Source: Pseudomonas sp. PSE14
Lineage (GTDB): Bacteria; Pseudomonadota; Gammaproteobacteria; Pseudomonadales; Pseudomonadaceae
DNA length: 64,000 nt
Assembly: GCF_029203285.1 (NCBI RefSeq)
Contig: NZ_CP115669.1
Location: 1,984,001-2,048,000 of the forward strand
Reading direction: 5' to 3'
The position numbers and the translations under genes were made by a program. The notes below the pieces were generated by a model that saw nothing but the letters and a program-made list of their open reading frames with translations, was not told the DNA's origin and searched no databases. This document shows, piece by piece, positions 16,985-25,372 of the stretch. Each line of letters starts with the position of its first letter. Positions within the stretch are counted from its first letter, which is position 1.

Positions 16985-18463
16985 TTACAGGCGCAACTGA
17001 CGGATCGCGCGGCTGAGTTCGCCGGCGAGGTCCGCCAACTGATGGCTGGTGCCGGCCGAGTCCACGGTCTGCTGCACGGTGAGCTCGGTGACGTCACGGA
17101 TGCCCACCACCGAACGGGTCATTTCCTCGGCGACCTGGCTCTGCTGTTCGGCGGCCACGGCGATCTGCGTATTGCTCTCGCGCATCTGCGCCACGGCGGC
17201 GGCAATGGCGGCCAGGGCTTCCCCGGCTTCGCGGGCTTCCTCGACGCAGCCGTCGGCCTTGATCGAACTCTCCTGCATGAACTCCACGGCGTCACGGGTG
17301 CCGGACTGCAGCGCGTTGATCATCTGGGTGATCTCGTCGGTGGAGTCCTGCACGCGCTTGGCCAGGTTGCGTACTTCGTCGGCCACCACGGCAAAGCCAC
17401 GGCCCATTTCCCCGGCGCGGGCCGCTTCGATGGCGGCGTTGAGGGCGAGCAGGTTGGTCTGCTCGGCGATGCCGTGGATCACGCTGACCACGCTGCTGAT
17501 CTTGTGGCTGTCCTGGGCCAGCTGCTGGATCATCTCGGCGGTCTGCTGCACGCCCTGGGACAGCCCGGCGATGGACTGGCCGACACGGCCGACCACCTGC
17601 TGGCCGTTACCCGCCAGGCGATCGGCCTCCTGCGACTGGTCGCGGGTGTCGGCGGCGTGCTGGGCAATGTGGTGGACAGTCGTGGACATCTCGTTGATGG
17701 CGGTGGCGGCCTGGTCGGTCTCGCTCTGCTGGCCGAGCATGCCCTGGCGCACCTGGCCCATGGTGTTGGCGAGGCTGCGCGCGCCTTCGTCGAGACGCCC
17801 GGCAGCCTGGGCCACGGTGCCGACCACGCGCTGGTAGCCGCCCTGCATGGCATTGAAGGCGGTGGCCATCTGCCCGACCTCATCGCGGCTATCCAGCGGC
17901 ACGCGTGCGGAGAGGTCGCCGCTCTTTTCCACGTGCAGCATTACATCGCGCAGGGTCAGCAGGTGCGTGAGGATGAAGCGGATCAGCAACTGCGACGCGG
18001 CCAGCAGCGCGAGCATCAGGATCAGGACGGCGCCGGCGTAGGGCAGGGCGCGATCCTCGAAGACAGTCCAGAAGTCAGCGCCCGGCGCCAGTACGGCGAC
18101 CCGCTGGCCATTGCCGATGTCCTGCACGTAGGCACCGGCCAGCGCGCCGGTACGGCTCTGGACACCCTGCAGATCGACCCAGCCGTTGGCGCGGGAGAGG
18201 ACGGAGCCGTCGATGCCGGCGATCTGCGGCGCACTGCCGGTGGCAAAGCTGACGAGGTTGGATGAGGACGGCAGCGGCGTGTTCGCCGGCCAGCTCTTGA
18301 GCAACTGGGCCTGGGCTTCGGCGCCCTGGCGCGCCTGCTGGTTGCGGGCATCGAGCTCCTGGTGCATGGCGAACAGCACCAGCAGCAGGGTGGTGACGAA
18401 AGCGACCGCGTTTACGGCCCAGAATTTGTATTTGAGGGAAATGTCGCGGATCCAGGCGGCCAT
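16985..18463 (-). CDS. Methyl-accepting chemotaxis protein
   Basis: A 492-residue chemoreceptor. Two transmembrane helices (about 12-32 and 150-172) bracket a small periplasmic sensor domain of roughly 115 residues; then come a HAMP domain and a long coiled-coil signalling domain. The hairpin tip is [18 protein letters not shown], followed by [17 protein letters not shown], both invariant in the family. The start at 18463 ([14 protein letters not shown]) follows AAGAAGA; an in-frame ATG at 18511 gives an unlikely hydrophilic extension. The ligand is unknown; the small sensor domain does not fit dCache or 4HB size. Confidence 0.93.
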   Translation of the reverse strand: MAAWIRDISLKYKFWAVNAVAFVTTLLLVLFAMHQELDARNQQARQGAEAQAQLLKSWPANTPLPSSSNLVSFATGSAPQIAGIDGSVLSRANGWVDLQGVQSRTGALAGAYVQDIGNGQRVAVLAPGADFWTVFEDRALPYAGAVLILMLALLAASQLLIRFILTHLLTLRDVMLHVEKSGDLSARVPLDSRDEVGQMATAFNAMQGGYQRVVGTVAQAAGRLDEGARSLANTMGQVRQGMLGQQSETDQAATAINEMSTTVHHIAQHAADTRDQSQEADRLAGNGQQVVGRVGQSIAGLSQGVQQTAEMIQQLAQDSHKISSVVSVIHGIAEQTNLLALNAAIEAARAGEMGRGFAVVADEVRNLAKRVQDSTDEITQMINALQSGTRDAVEFMQESSIKADGCVEEAREAGEALAAIAAAVAQMRESNTQIAVAAEQQSQVAEEMTRSVVGIRDVTELTVQQTVDSAGTSHQLADLAGELSRAIRQLRL

Positions 18464-18600
18464 GATTGTCTTCTTGTCGGTCGAATGGTGGCAAGGCGCC
18501 GCCATTGTCATGAAAAGGATGAAGGCTGGCCATTGATGGGGATCAAGCCGCCTTCTACACCCGGGTTAACGGCCGATGGGCGGCAATCTTGAGAACGCCT

Positions 18601-19401
18601 TCACACCTGCGGCAAGTTGAAGAATCGCCGTGCGCAATCGGTGCTGTGAGCGGCAACCTGCTCGGGGCTTTCGCCGCGATGCTGCGCCACGCAGGCCAGC
18701 ACTTCGGGCAGGTAGGCCGGCTCGTTGTGGCCGTGCTTGGGCCTGGGCCGCAGCGTGCGCGGCAGCAGGTAGGGGGCATCGCTTTCCAGCATCAGGCGGC
18801 CTGCGGGGATTTCCTTCACCAGTTCCTGCAGATGGGTGCCGCGGCGCTCGTCGCAGATCCAGCCGGTGATGCCTATGTGCAGGTCCAGGTCGAGGTAGCT
18901 GTAGAGCGCGCGGCGCTCGCCGGTGAAACAGTGCACCACGGCGGCGGGCAGTTGGTCGCGGAACTCCTTGAGGATCGCCAGCAGGCGCTCGGCGGCGTCG
19001 CGCTCGTGGATGAATACCGGGCGTTGCAGTTCCACCGCCAGGGCGAGTTGTTCCTCGAAGGCCTTTTCCTGCAGTGGGCGTGGCGAAAAGTCGCGGTTGA
19101 AGTCCAGCCCACACTCGCCGACGGCGCGTACCCGGTCCTCCGCCAACAAGCCGCGTAGTACCTTGGCGCTGCCGCTGTCCCAGTGGCTGGCCTCGTGCGG
19201 ATGGACGCCCGCGGTACAGAAAAGACGCTGGTTTTCGTCCAGTTGCCGGCACAGGTCCAGGGCCTGTTCGCTGTCGCCCAGGCTGGTGCCGGTGAGCACC
19301 ATCTGCACGACGCCGGCCTCGATGGCGCGGGCGAGTACCGCTTCACGTTCCACGGCAAAGCTCGGATGAGTGAGGTTGACGCCGATGTCGATCAGTTGCA
19401 T
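18601..19401 (-). CDS. tatD: TatD-family metal-dependent hydrolase
   Basis: A 266-residue TIM-barrel hydrolase. As in E. coli TatD, the N terminus reads DIGVNLT in place of the HxH of other family members, followed by [38 protein letters not shown] and [10 protein letters not shown], which supply the remaining metal and catalytic residues. TatD proteins are 3'-5' DNA/RNA exonucleases with roles in DNA repair after oxidative damage. The start at 19401 (MQLIDIGVN) matches E. coli; longer readings run into the promoter region. It is divergent from the MltF gene. Confidence 0.93.
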   Translation of the reverse strand: MQLIDIGVNLTHPSFAVEREAVLARAIEAGVVQMVLTGTSLGDSEQALDLCRQLDENQRLFCTAGVHPHEASHWDSGSAKVLRGLLAEDRVRAVGECGLDFNRDFSPRPLQEKAFEEQLALAVELQRPVFIHERDAAERLLAILKEFRDQLPAAVVHCFTGERRALYSYLDLDLHIGITGWICDERRGTHLQELVKEIPAGRLMLESDAPYLLPRTLRPRPKHGHNEPAYLPEVLACVAQHRGESPEQVAAHSTDCARRFFNLPQV

Positions 19402-19627
19402 GGTGCTTCCCTTGGTTCGGGCGAGCAGCATAGCAGAACCTCTGTTTTTCCTTGAAAATCGTTCAAAAACAGATAGTTGAAGCAACTTCTGAAAGTGCTT
19501 CCGGAATTTCGGGTTGGCATCCGGCCCCTGCTGTGAGACCCTCGCGCGCCCTCGGCGGCCGGGAACTTGCGGCCAACGCCGCGCTCTGATCGGGCCGGTG
19601 CCGTGTGCGAACCCCCTGGAGAGCTGG

Positions 19628-21052
19628 ATGACGCGACTGTTGCTGCTGATGCTGTGCCTGGTGGCCTTGATGCCACTGCCGGCGGCTGCGCGCCTGACGA
19701 CCCAGCCGGAAAACTGGGAGCAGGACAGCGGCAGCCGCCATGACCTCGCCAGCATCCGCTCCGGTGGCGTCCTCCGTGTCCTGGTCAATCAAAGCCGCAA
19801 CAGTTCCGGTGAGATCAAGGGCGAACCGATTGGCGTCGAATACCGCCGCCTGCGAGCCTTCGAGCAGTACCTGAACGACTCCGCCCAGGGCCGCAAGCCG
19901 CTCACCATCCAATTCATTCCCAAGGCCAAGGATCAACTGCTCGGCGCGCTGCAGCGCGGCGAGGGCGACCTGGTCGCGCCCGGCGAAGTCCTGCTTGCCC
20001 GCGATGGACAGAATGTCAGCGCCAGCCTGCCTTGGAAGGAAGACGTGCCGCTGGTGCTGGTGACCAAGCAGGGCAACCGCCGCCTCGTGCGCCTGGAGCA
20101 ACTTGCCGGCCGCACCGTCACCCTGCCGGCCGGCAGCGCGGCGGGCGACGCCATCCAGCGGGTCAACGAGCGCCTGGCACAAAAGCGGATGGCGCCGATG
20201 GTGCTGGAGTGGACCGACTCCTCGCTGGCCGTGGAAGACGTGCTGGAGATGGTCCAGGCCGGCATCTTCAATTACACCGTGGTCGAGCAGCCCATCGCCG
20301 AGCGCTGGGCCAAGGTCTTCACTAAGCTGCGCATCGACCGGCATCTGGTGCTGGACAACACCGAGAGCATGACCTGGTACGTGCGCCGTGATGCGCCGAT
20401 GCTGCGCGCCAGCGTCAACGGCTTCCTCAAGGGCTACCGCGCGCCAGCAGACCAGGACAGCGCCTTCCAGCGCCTGTACCGCCGCGCCTACCAGGTGCGC
20501 AATCCGCTGGTGGCTACCGATCGCAAGCGCCTGGAGGCGGTGCGTCCGACCTTGCAGCGTTACGGCGAACAGAACAAGGTCGACTGGCTTGCGCTGGCGG
20601 CGGTGGCATTCAAGGAGTCCAACCTCGATGCCAGCGCGCGCGGCTCCGGCGGCGCAACCGGCCTGATGCAGATCACCCCGGCGGCAGCGCGTTCCGTGGG
20701 CGTGGATACCGTGCACCAGAAGGAGAACAACGTGCAGGCCGCCAGCCGCTACATGGCGATGCTGCGCAAACGCTTCTTCTCCAGCCCGCGAATCAGCGAG
20801 CGTGATCGCATGGCCTTCGTGCTGGCGGCATACAACGCCGGGCCTGAGCGGATCCAGAGCCTGCGCGCGGAAGCCAAGCGCCAGGGGCTCAACCCTAACC
20901 AGTGGTTCTTCCAGGTCGAGCGGGTGGCGGCCGAACAGCTGGGCATAGGCGTAGTGAACTATGTCAGCAGCATCAACAAGTACTATCTTGCTTATCAGCG
21001 TGAACGTGATGGCCTGGAGCCACGAGAGAGTGTGGCAGCGATCAAGAAGTGA
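19628..21052 (+). CDS. mltF: MltF-type membrane-bound lytic transglycosylase
   Basis: A 474-residue two-domain enzyme with a signal peptide ending near AAA (residue 20). Residues about 40-290 form a solute-binding-protein-like regulatory domain; the C-terminal part is an SLT lysozyme-like domain with catalytic Glu in AFKESNLD, then [13 protein letters not shown] and [11 protein letters not shown]. It cleaves peptidoglycan to 1,6-anhydro-muropeptides, and in MltF the first domain senses peptide stems. The ATG at 19628 follows GGAGAG. This is probably the second MltF paralogue of Pseudomonas (PA2865-like). No lipobox is present. Confidence 0.92.
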   Translation: MTRLLLLMLCLVALMPLPAAARLTTQPENWEQDSGSRHDLASIRSGGVLRVLVNQSRNSSGEIKGEPIGVEYRRLRAFEQYLNDSAQGRKPLTIQFIPKAKDQLLGALQRGEGDLVAPGEVLLARDGQNVSASLPWKEDVPLVLVTKQGNRRLVRLEQLAGRTVTLPAGSAAGDAIQRVNERLAQKRMAPMVLEWTDSSLAVEDVLEMVQAGIFNYTVVEQPIAERWAKVFTKLRIDRHLVLDNTESMTWYVRRDAPMLRASVNGFLKGYRAPADQDSAFQRLYRRAYQVRNPLVATDRKRLEAVRPTLQRYGEQNKVDWLALAAVAFKESNLDASARGSGGATGLMQITPAAARSVGVDTVHQKENNVQAASRYMAMLRKRFFSSPRISERDRMAFVLAAYNAGPERIQSLRAEAKRQGLNPNQWFFQVERVAAEQLGIGVVNYVSSINKYYLAYQRERDGLEPRESVAAIKK

Positions 21053-21169
21053 TTAATTAATTCGATAGCAATTAGCGCAATTTTACGCTTTTTGTATCGG
21101 AATAATTGGCTATATTGATCCCCAAGCAACCACGGTTGCAGCCCACTCTTCCCTGCACAAGGAATCACC

Positions 21170-21604
21170 ATGAGCTCGCTGATCAAATCCATCATGTCCA
21201 CCAACGCTGGCGCTGGTCTTGCTGTCCTGCGCATCACCACCGGCCTGACCTTCATGGCTCACGGCTCGCAGAAACTCTTTGGGGCCTTCGGCGGTCCGGG
21301 TCTGCAGGGCATGGCGGGGTGGCTGGAATCCATCGGCGTGACCCCGGGCTATCTGATGGCCACCCTGGCCGGTAGCGCGGAGTTCTTCGGTGGTCTGGCG
21401 CTGGTTCTGGGCCTGCTGGTGCGCCTGGCGAGCATCCCGCTGATCGTCGCCATGCTGGTTGCCGTGTTCAGCGTGCACCTGGCCAACGGTTTCTTCATCC
21501 AGGCGAACGGCTTCGAATACGCCTTCACCCTGATCATGATCAGCGTTGCGCTGCTGATCAGCGGCGCCGGCCCGTTCTCCCTGGACCGCAAGCTGTCCAG
21601 CTGA
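21170..21604 (+). CDS. DoxX-family membrane protein
   Basis: A 144-residue protein with four transmembrane helices and the DoxX opening VLRITTGLTFMAHGSQKLFG, followed by GSAEFFGGLALVLGLLVRLAS. DoxX proteins are quinone-oxidoreductase-related or stress-associated membrane proteins; the E. coli relatives are of unknown function. It has its own AAGGA ribosome-binding site and an AT-rich upstream region with a TATATT -10-like hexamer at 21111-21116. It ends in a bidirectional terminator shared with yeiH. Confidence 0.88.
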   Translation: MSSLIKSIMSTNAGAGLAVLRITTGLTFMAHGSQKLFGAFGGPGLQGMAGWLESIGVTPGYLMATLAGSAEFFGGLALVLGLLVRLASIPLIVAMLVAVFSVHLANGFFIQANGFEYAFTLIMISVALLISGAGPFSLDRKLSS

Positions 21605-21621
21605 TACCGGTCGCGAAAACG

Positions 21622-21657
21622 AAAAGGGCGGACACCCAAGGTGTCCGCCCTTTTTCT
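21622..21657. terminator. Bidirectional terminator between doxX-like gene and yeiH
   Basis: AAAAGGGCGGACACC-CAA-GGTGTCCGCCCTTTTTC: an 11-base stem with A-run and T-run on either side, so it works on both strands between convergent genes. Confidence 0.9.
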
Positions 21658-21670
21658 TTGTCTACCCGGA

Positions 21671-22699
21671 TCAGTGGAAGAGGTACTGCACGCCACCATT
21701 GATCAGGCCGCCGCCGACCAGCAGGAAGACGAACAGCCCGGCACCCAACAGCAGCGGCTTCGGCCCTTCCTTACGCAGGTCGCCCAGGCGGGTGGCCAGG
21801 CCCAGGGCGGCCATGGCCATGCCCAGCATCACGTCGTCCAGCTGTTGCAGTGGCGCCAGCCAGCTTTCCGGTACCCAGCCCAGGGAACGCAACCCGGTGA
21901 CCAGCAGAAAGCCCACGGCGAAGCCGGGGATGTGCAGCTTGCGGCGCTGGCCTGGCTCGGCGGCTTCGGCGCAGCCGACGCGGCCTAGGATCAGCAGCGC
22001 CGGGGCCAGCAGCAGTACCCGCAGCATCTTGCTGATCAGCGCGGCATCGGCGGCGGCCGGGTCCATGGCGCGCCCGGCGGCGACCACCTGGGCAACTTCA
22101 TGGATGGTCGAACCGGTGAACACGCCGAATGCCTGCTCGCTGCCGAACAGGTTCGGCAGGGCCGCGTAGATCAGCGGGTGCAGCAGCATTGCCAGGGTGC
22201 CGAAGAGCACCACGGTGGCCACCGCGACGGCGGTGTGCTCGGCGCGCGCCTTGAGCACCGGGCTGCTCGCCATGACCGCCGCGGCGCCGCAGATGGCGCT
22301 GCCGGCGCCGATCAGCAGGGCGCTTTCACGCGGTAGCTTCAGCCAGCGTTCGCCGATCCACCAGGCCATGCCCAGGGTGCTGGCGACCATCAGCACGTCG
22401 ATCACCAGAGCGGCGGGGCCGAGGGCGGCGATGTCCTGGAAGGTCAGGCGCAGGCCGTAGAGCACCACGCCCAGGCGCAGCAGCTGCTGGCGGGACAGGT
22501 CGACGCCGGGACGGATGCCGCCGAATCGGGCCAATCCGAGATTGCCCGCCAGCAGGCCGATCAGGATGGCCAGGGTCAGGCTGCCGAGGCCCAGGTGTTG
22601 CAGTGCGGGAATTTCCATCAGTTGGCGCGAGCCGAAGGCGATGGCGAGGCAGAGCAGGGCGCCGGGCAGGAAGTAGGGCAGGCGGCGAAGGGCGTTCAT
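21671..22699 (-). CDS. yeiH: YeiH/UPF0324-family membrane transporter
   Basis: A 342-residue protein with about ten transmembrane segments, matching the UPF0324 (Cons_hypoth698) family: RLGVVLYGLRLTFQDIA, LIGAGSAICGAAAVMA and GSTIHEVAQVVAAG are conserved blocks. Family members are annotated as putative sulfate or sulfite exporters; direct evidence is limited. The ATG at 22699 follows AAGGAG. It is divergent from a LysR gene, as E. coli yeiH is from yeiE, which supports regulation by that gene. Confidence 0.87.
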   Translation of the reverse strand: MNALRRLPYFLPGALLCLAIAFGSRQLMEIPALQHLGLGSLTLAILIGLLAGNLGLARFGGIRPGVDLSRQQLLRLGVVLYGLRLTFQDIAALGPAALVIDVLMVASTLGMAWWIGERWLKLPRESALLIGAGSAICGAAAVMASSPVLKARAEHTAVAVATVVLFGTLAMLLHPLIYAALPNLFGSEQAFGVFTGSTIHEVAQVVAAGRAMDPAAADAALISKMLRVLLLAPALLILGRVGCAEAAEPGQRRKLHIPGFAVGFLLVTGLRSLGWVPESWLAPLQQLDDVMLGMAMAALGLATRLGDLRKEGPKPLLLGAGLFVFLLVGGGLINGGVQYLFH

Positions 22700-22792
22700 G
22701 AATGGCTCCTTGTGTAAGGTGAAACCATGGTGCCGCGCCCATGCTTAGTGTAAAAACGGATTGTTCTTATTGAGTTGACCGGTTTTATCGAT

Positions 22793-23677
22793 ATGGGCCC
22801 GCGCATCACCCTTCGCCAGTTGGCGACCTTCACCGCCATCGCCGAGCTGGGCAACGTCACCCAGGCGGCCGCGCGCATCGCGCTATCGCAGTCAGCGGCG
22901 AGCCAGGCGTTGCAGGAACTGGAGCGCGCATTGGGGACGCGCCTGTTCGATCGCAGCGGCAAGCGCCTGGCGCTCAACGACAACGGCCGTGTGTTCTACC
23001 CGAAGGCCTGCGCACTGCTGGCCCAGGGGGAGGAACTGGAGAACCTGTTCGAGTCCGCGCCGGTGCAGCTCAGCCTAGGGGCGAGCCGCAGCATTGGCGG
23101 CTATCTGCTGCCGCAGGTGATGGCCGGTTTTCTCGCCGAGCTGCCGGAAAGCCGCCTGCAACTGCAGGTGGCCAACAGTCGCGATGTGATCGAAGCGCTG
23201 GCCGAGTTCCGCCTGGATGTCGCGTTCATCGAAGCGCCGATCCAGCATCCGCAGATCCAGCTCACGCCCTGGGCCGCCGATGAGCTGTTGCTGGTGGCCG
23301 CGCCGGACCACCCGCTGGCACTGGCTCGTCAGGTCACCCTCAAGGACCTGGCGGCGGCGCGCTGGGTGCTGCGCGAGGCCGGGTCAGGCACCCGTGTCAC
23401 GTTCGAGCAGCAGGTACTGCCGCGCCTGGGCAGCGTCAACGCGCCCCTGGAGATCAGCAATGCCGAGGCGATCAAGCATCTGGTCGGTCGCGGAGTGGGA
23501 ATCGGTTGCCTGTCGGAGCGCGTGGTGCAGGCGGAGTTGGCGCGGGGAGAACTGGTGCGACTGGACAATCCGTTGGGACCGTTGCGCCGTACCTTCTTCC
23601 GCGCGCTGCATATCGACAAGTTCCCCACGGCGGGGCTGCGCCGCTTCCTCGATTACGCGCAGTCAGGCGTGGTCTAG
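22793..23677 (+). CDS. LysR-family regulator, YeiE-like, divergent from yeiH
   Basis: A 294-residue LysR protein: winged helix TLRQLATFTAIAELGNVTQAAARIALSQSAAS, then RLFDRSGKRL, and a CysB-like effector domain with REAGSGTRVTFEQ. The start is uncertain: ATG at 22793 (MGPRITLRQL) was chosen over a TTG at 22775; neither has a good ribosome-binding site. Position next to yeiH matches E. coli YeiE, reported to control sulfite or iron-related genes. Its 3' end overlaps thpR by 15 bases, convergently. Confidence 0.87.
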   Translation: MGPRITLRQLATFTAIAELGNVTQAAARIALSQSAASQALQELERALGTRLFDRSGKRLALNDNGRVFYPKACALLAQGEELENLFESAPVQLSLGASRSIGGYLLPQVMAGFLAELPESRLQLQVANSRDVIEALAEFRLDVAFIEAPIQHPQIQLTPWAADELLLVAAPDHPLALARQVTLKDLAAARWVLREAGSGTRVTFEQQVLPRLGSVNAPLEISNAEAIKHLVGRGVGIGCLSERVVQAELARGELVRLDNPLGPLRRTFFRALHIDKFPTAGLRRFLDYAQSGVV

Positions 23678-24181
23678 CGGCCATTCGCCGAGCGGGCGGT
23701 AGCGTACGCCGGCCGGGCTGTGTTCCGAGCTGTACAGGGTGATCGAGCGGGCCGGCAGCTCGAAGGACGGCTGCGCGGCCGGCAGGTTGTGGGCGTGGCG
23801 CGCCAGGGTGAGGTGCGGATGGAAGGGGCGCGGCTCGACCTCGAAGGCGTGGGCCTGCAGCGCTTCGCGCAGGGTCTGCACCAGCTCGTGGAGTTCAGTG
23901 GGCACCACGCTTGGCGCGAGGTGCAGGATGCCGTTCTTCCAGCGCGCCAGGTGGTCCAGCTGCAGGGTGAAACCGCGCCGCGGCAGGCTCGCGCCGATGG
24001 CCAGCAGCTCCGCCTTGCGGCCACGGGGGATGGCGCCGAGGAAGGCCAGGGTCAGGTGCAGGTTGGCTTGCGCCACGTTCTGGCCGTCCAGGTGCAGGCC
24101 GTCGCGCCAGGTGCAGATCGCCTCCGCCAGCGCAGGTGGGCACGGCAGGGCGAAGAACAGCCGAAGCGGGGGTGTGCTCAT
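23663..24181 (-). CDS. thpR: RNA 2',3'-cyclic phosphodiesterase (LigT/ThpR)
   Basis: A 172-residue 2H phosphoesterase. The two signature motifs HLTLAF (about residue 42) and HLTLAR (about residue 121) supply the paired catalytic His and Thr. The family hydrolyses 2',3'-cyclic phosphates and, in reverse, joins tRNA half-molecules by a 2'-5' bond. The N terminus LRLFFALPCPP is typical. It is convergent with the LysR gene and overlaps its last 15 bases, so neither can be terminated in between. Confidence 0.93.
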   Translation of the reverse strand: MSTPPLRLFFALPCPPALAEAICTWRDGLHLDGQNVAQANLHLTLAFLGAIPRGRKAELLAIGASLPRRGFTLQLDHLARWKNGILHLAPSVVPTELHELVQTLREALQAHAFEVEPRPFHPHLTLARHAHNLPAAQPSFELPARSITLYSSEHSPAGVRYRPLGEWPLDHA

Positions 24182-24374
24182 TGTGGGATTCCTTGACTGA
24201 AGTCGCCTTGACAGTATCGCCGGGCCTTATCTAGGATGCCGCTCAGCGCCGATTTAAGTAGCAACTTGCGGGGCGCGGATGCGGCGAAGCCGACATCGAA
24301 ATACCGCTAAAGCGCTGGTTTCGGTGTGCCTCTCGCCGCGTCCAGCAGGACCCAAGAGGCGGAGACATGACACC

Positions 24375-24695
24375 ATGACCTGTCCCAACCCGCACGTGCG
24401 CCTGGCTCCCATCACTACCGGCCTGGTACGTCGCAACCCGAAGATTCTCCTGGGCGGCAATCACCAGCCCACCCTCGTCCGTTACCTCGATGGCTGGCCC
24501 AAGCGCTGGAATGGCTCGCGGACCTTCCTGATCCAGTTCGCCGAAACCGTCGCCGACATCGCCCGTTTTGCTTCCGACAGCTTTGACTTCGCCGTGGTCC
24601 AGGCGCCCAGCGCCGAGCACCTGGAGTCCACCGTTCGCGAACTGACCCGTGTCGCCCGCCAGGGGCTGATCACCCGGCGTCCGCAGCAGCTCTGA
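24375..24695 (+). CDS. Small protein resembling the C-terminal part of a SAM methyltransferase
   Basis: A 106-residue protein. The stretch SFDFAVVQAPSAEHLESTVRELTRVARQGLI aligns in pattern with motif IV-V of class I methyltransferases (FDVVxxSHVLEHxxxPxxAxxELxRVA), but the Gly-rich SAM loop is missing because the protein is too short. The N-terminal part (LVRYLDGWPKRW) may mimic the preceding strand. The ATG at 24375 has GGCGGAG upstream, so it appears to be expressed as a stand-alone protein. Function unknown; a degenerate methyltransferase or a partner subunit are both possible. Confidence 0.6.
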   Translation: MTCPNPHVRLAPITTGLVRRNPKILLGGNHQPTLVRYLDGWPKRWNGSRTFLIQFAETVADIARFASDSFDFAVVQAPSAEHLESTVRELTRVARQGLITRRPQQL

Positions 24696-24765
24696 GCCTT
24701 TTTCGAGTCTTGCCACACAGCGCTTCGAACTCGACCGTCGCGCCAATTGGGAGTCCGGGTGTATC

Positions 24766-24793
24766 GGCGTACAACCGCGAACGGTTGTACGCC
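24766..24793. repeat. Perfect 12-base-pair hairpin, REP family B
   Basis: GGCGTACAACCG-CGAA-CGGTTGTACGCC, a stem-loop with a CGAA tetraloop between convergent genes (small methyltransferase-like gene and greB). It can act as transcription barrier; the sequence is a dispersed pseudomonad hairpin. Confidence 0.8.
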
Positions 24794-24833
24794 CTACGGG
24801 GGCTGCCTCTGTACGGGCAGTGCTCGCCTGTAA

Positions 24834-25331
24834 TCAGGGATACTCGATCTCGATTACGAACCACATCTTCTCGCCTGACGGGCTGCGTACCATCACCTCG
24901 GCGTCCAGCTCCTTGCCCACCAGGGCGCGGGCGAGTGGCGAGTCGATGCTGATGTGGTTGTTGCGCAGGTCGAGTTCGTCCGGGCCGACGATGCGATAGC
25001 GTGCCTGCTCGCCGTCCTCGTCCTCCAGCGTGACCCAGGCGCCGAAGTACACCTTGTTCGGGTCGGCCGGGCGCTCACTCACCACCTTGCAGTTTTCCAG
25101 GCGCTTGCGCAGGAAGCGCACACGGCTGTCGATCTCGCGCAGCATCTTCTTGCCGTAGGTGTACTCGGCGTTCTCCGAGCGGTCACCCTGGGCCGCCGCT
25201 TCGCTCACCGACTGGGTGACCTGGGGGCGGCGCACGTTCCACAGTTCATGCAGCTCGGCACGCAGGCGCGCTTCGCCTTCGGGGGTGATCAGCGGGGTAC
25301 CGGCGGGGCGGGGAGGGCGATAACGGCTCAT
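24834..25331 (-). CDS. greB: Transcription elongation factor GreB
   Basis: A 165-residue Gre factor. The N-terminal coiled coil includes [23 protein letters not shown], with the acidic tip that reaches the RNA polymerase active site; the C-terminal FKBP-like domain includes [14 protein letters not shown] and [18 protein letters not shown]. The YTYGKK form and the short basic N terminus ([10 protein letters not shown]) favour GreB over GreA. It rescues backtracked polymerase by stimulating transcript cleavage. Confidence 0.94.
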   Translation of the reverse strand: MSRYRPPRPAGTPLITPEGEARLRAELHELWNVRRPQVTQSVSEAAAQGDRSENAEYTYGKKMLREIDSRVRFLRKRLENCKVVSERPADPNKVYFGAWVTLEDEDGEQARYRIVGPDELDLRNNHISIDSPLARALVGKELDAEVMVRSPSGEKMWFVIEIEYP

Positions 25332-25372
25332 GGCTTCCGAGGTGACGGGGATGATGACGGGAGTCTACCCGA

